The position numbers and the translations under genes are program-made. Positions 42,511-42,575 of a stretch of 42,575 nt of DNA are shown one piece after another (the first letter of the stretch is position 1; each line of letters begins with the position of its first letter). The DNA comes from Alphaproteobacteria bacterium (GTDB lineage: Bacteria; Pseudomonadota; Alphaproteobacteria; Micavibrionales; UBA2020). The notes below the pieces were generated by a model. It made no database searches. It was not told the origin of the DNA and saw nothing but the letters and a program-made list of their open reading frames with translations. The stretch covers positions 1 through 42,575 of the forward strand of contig WGNE01000046.1 in the NCBI GenBank assembly GCA_016124645.1, written 5' to 3'.

Positions 42511-42575
42511 CCGCGCAACAACCCCTTCCACGTGCTGCAATCCGTCACGGCGGGCGGCGGCGGGGAAGAGGCGCC

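Overview
The window is a GC-rich chromosomal segment from an alphaproteobacterium. This rests on the order sufR-sufB-sufC-sufD-sufS-sufT-sufA, the fabA-fabB-fabI cluster, gyrA followed by coaD, a K+-independent H+-pyrophosphatase, and bamE divergent from a DUF177 gene. The order or genus cannot be fixed from the sequence alone. Nearly all of it is ordinary core chromosome; no integrase, complete insertion sequence, phage gene or CRISPR array is visible.

Left part (1-9.8 kb): a PuuB-like FAD oxidoreductase runs off the left edge. A complete SUF Fe-S cluster assembly operon follows, headed by an Rrf2-type regulator with a likely operator palindrome. A small GIY-YIG gene bounded by inverted repeats sits between sufB and sufC, and the middle of sufD has strikingly low GC. 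A strong terminator closes the operon, followed by two unrecognised genes.

Middle part (9.8-31.4 kb): a HI0933-like flavoprotein, an ankyrin protein and two small paralogous proteins (52 and 50 aa) that fall below usual ORF cut-offs. The second closes a three-gene operon of unknown function. Then come dusA, an RNase AS-like exonuclease, an SH3 protein, fabA-fabB-fabI with membrane genes including a TMEM175-like channel, a YciI protein, a class I glutamine amidotransferase (PuuD-like), a cupin, a Sel1 protein, a histone H1-like Lys/Ala/Pro protein flanked by strange GCGC-rich non-coding DNA, secreted or anchored hypothetical proteins, tRNA-Lys, coaD and gyrA. gyrA is preceded by a perfect FNR-type box.

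Accessory island (31.5-35.4 kb): lower-GC DNA begins with a truncated and frameshifted TPR-type glycosyltransferase remnant. Its 3' end and downstream flank (about 400 bp) occur again 1 kb further on, each copy followed by a different gene: a small membrane protein plus a 49-aa ORF, or a membrane-anchored Sel1 protein. Identical 27-bp direct repeats bound the second module. This is the most unusual architecture in the window.

Right part (35.4-42.6 kb): membrane and secreted hypothetical proteins, a protein with weak ADP-ribosyltransferase-like motifs, a YdeI/OmdA-type protein, hppA with a leader palindrome and terminator, an ankyrin protein, bamE and a DUF177 gene apparently cut short by an in-frame amber codon. 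All functional names come from motif recognition by eye, without database searches.
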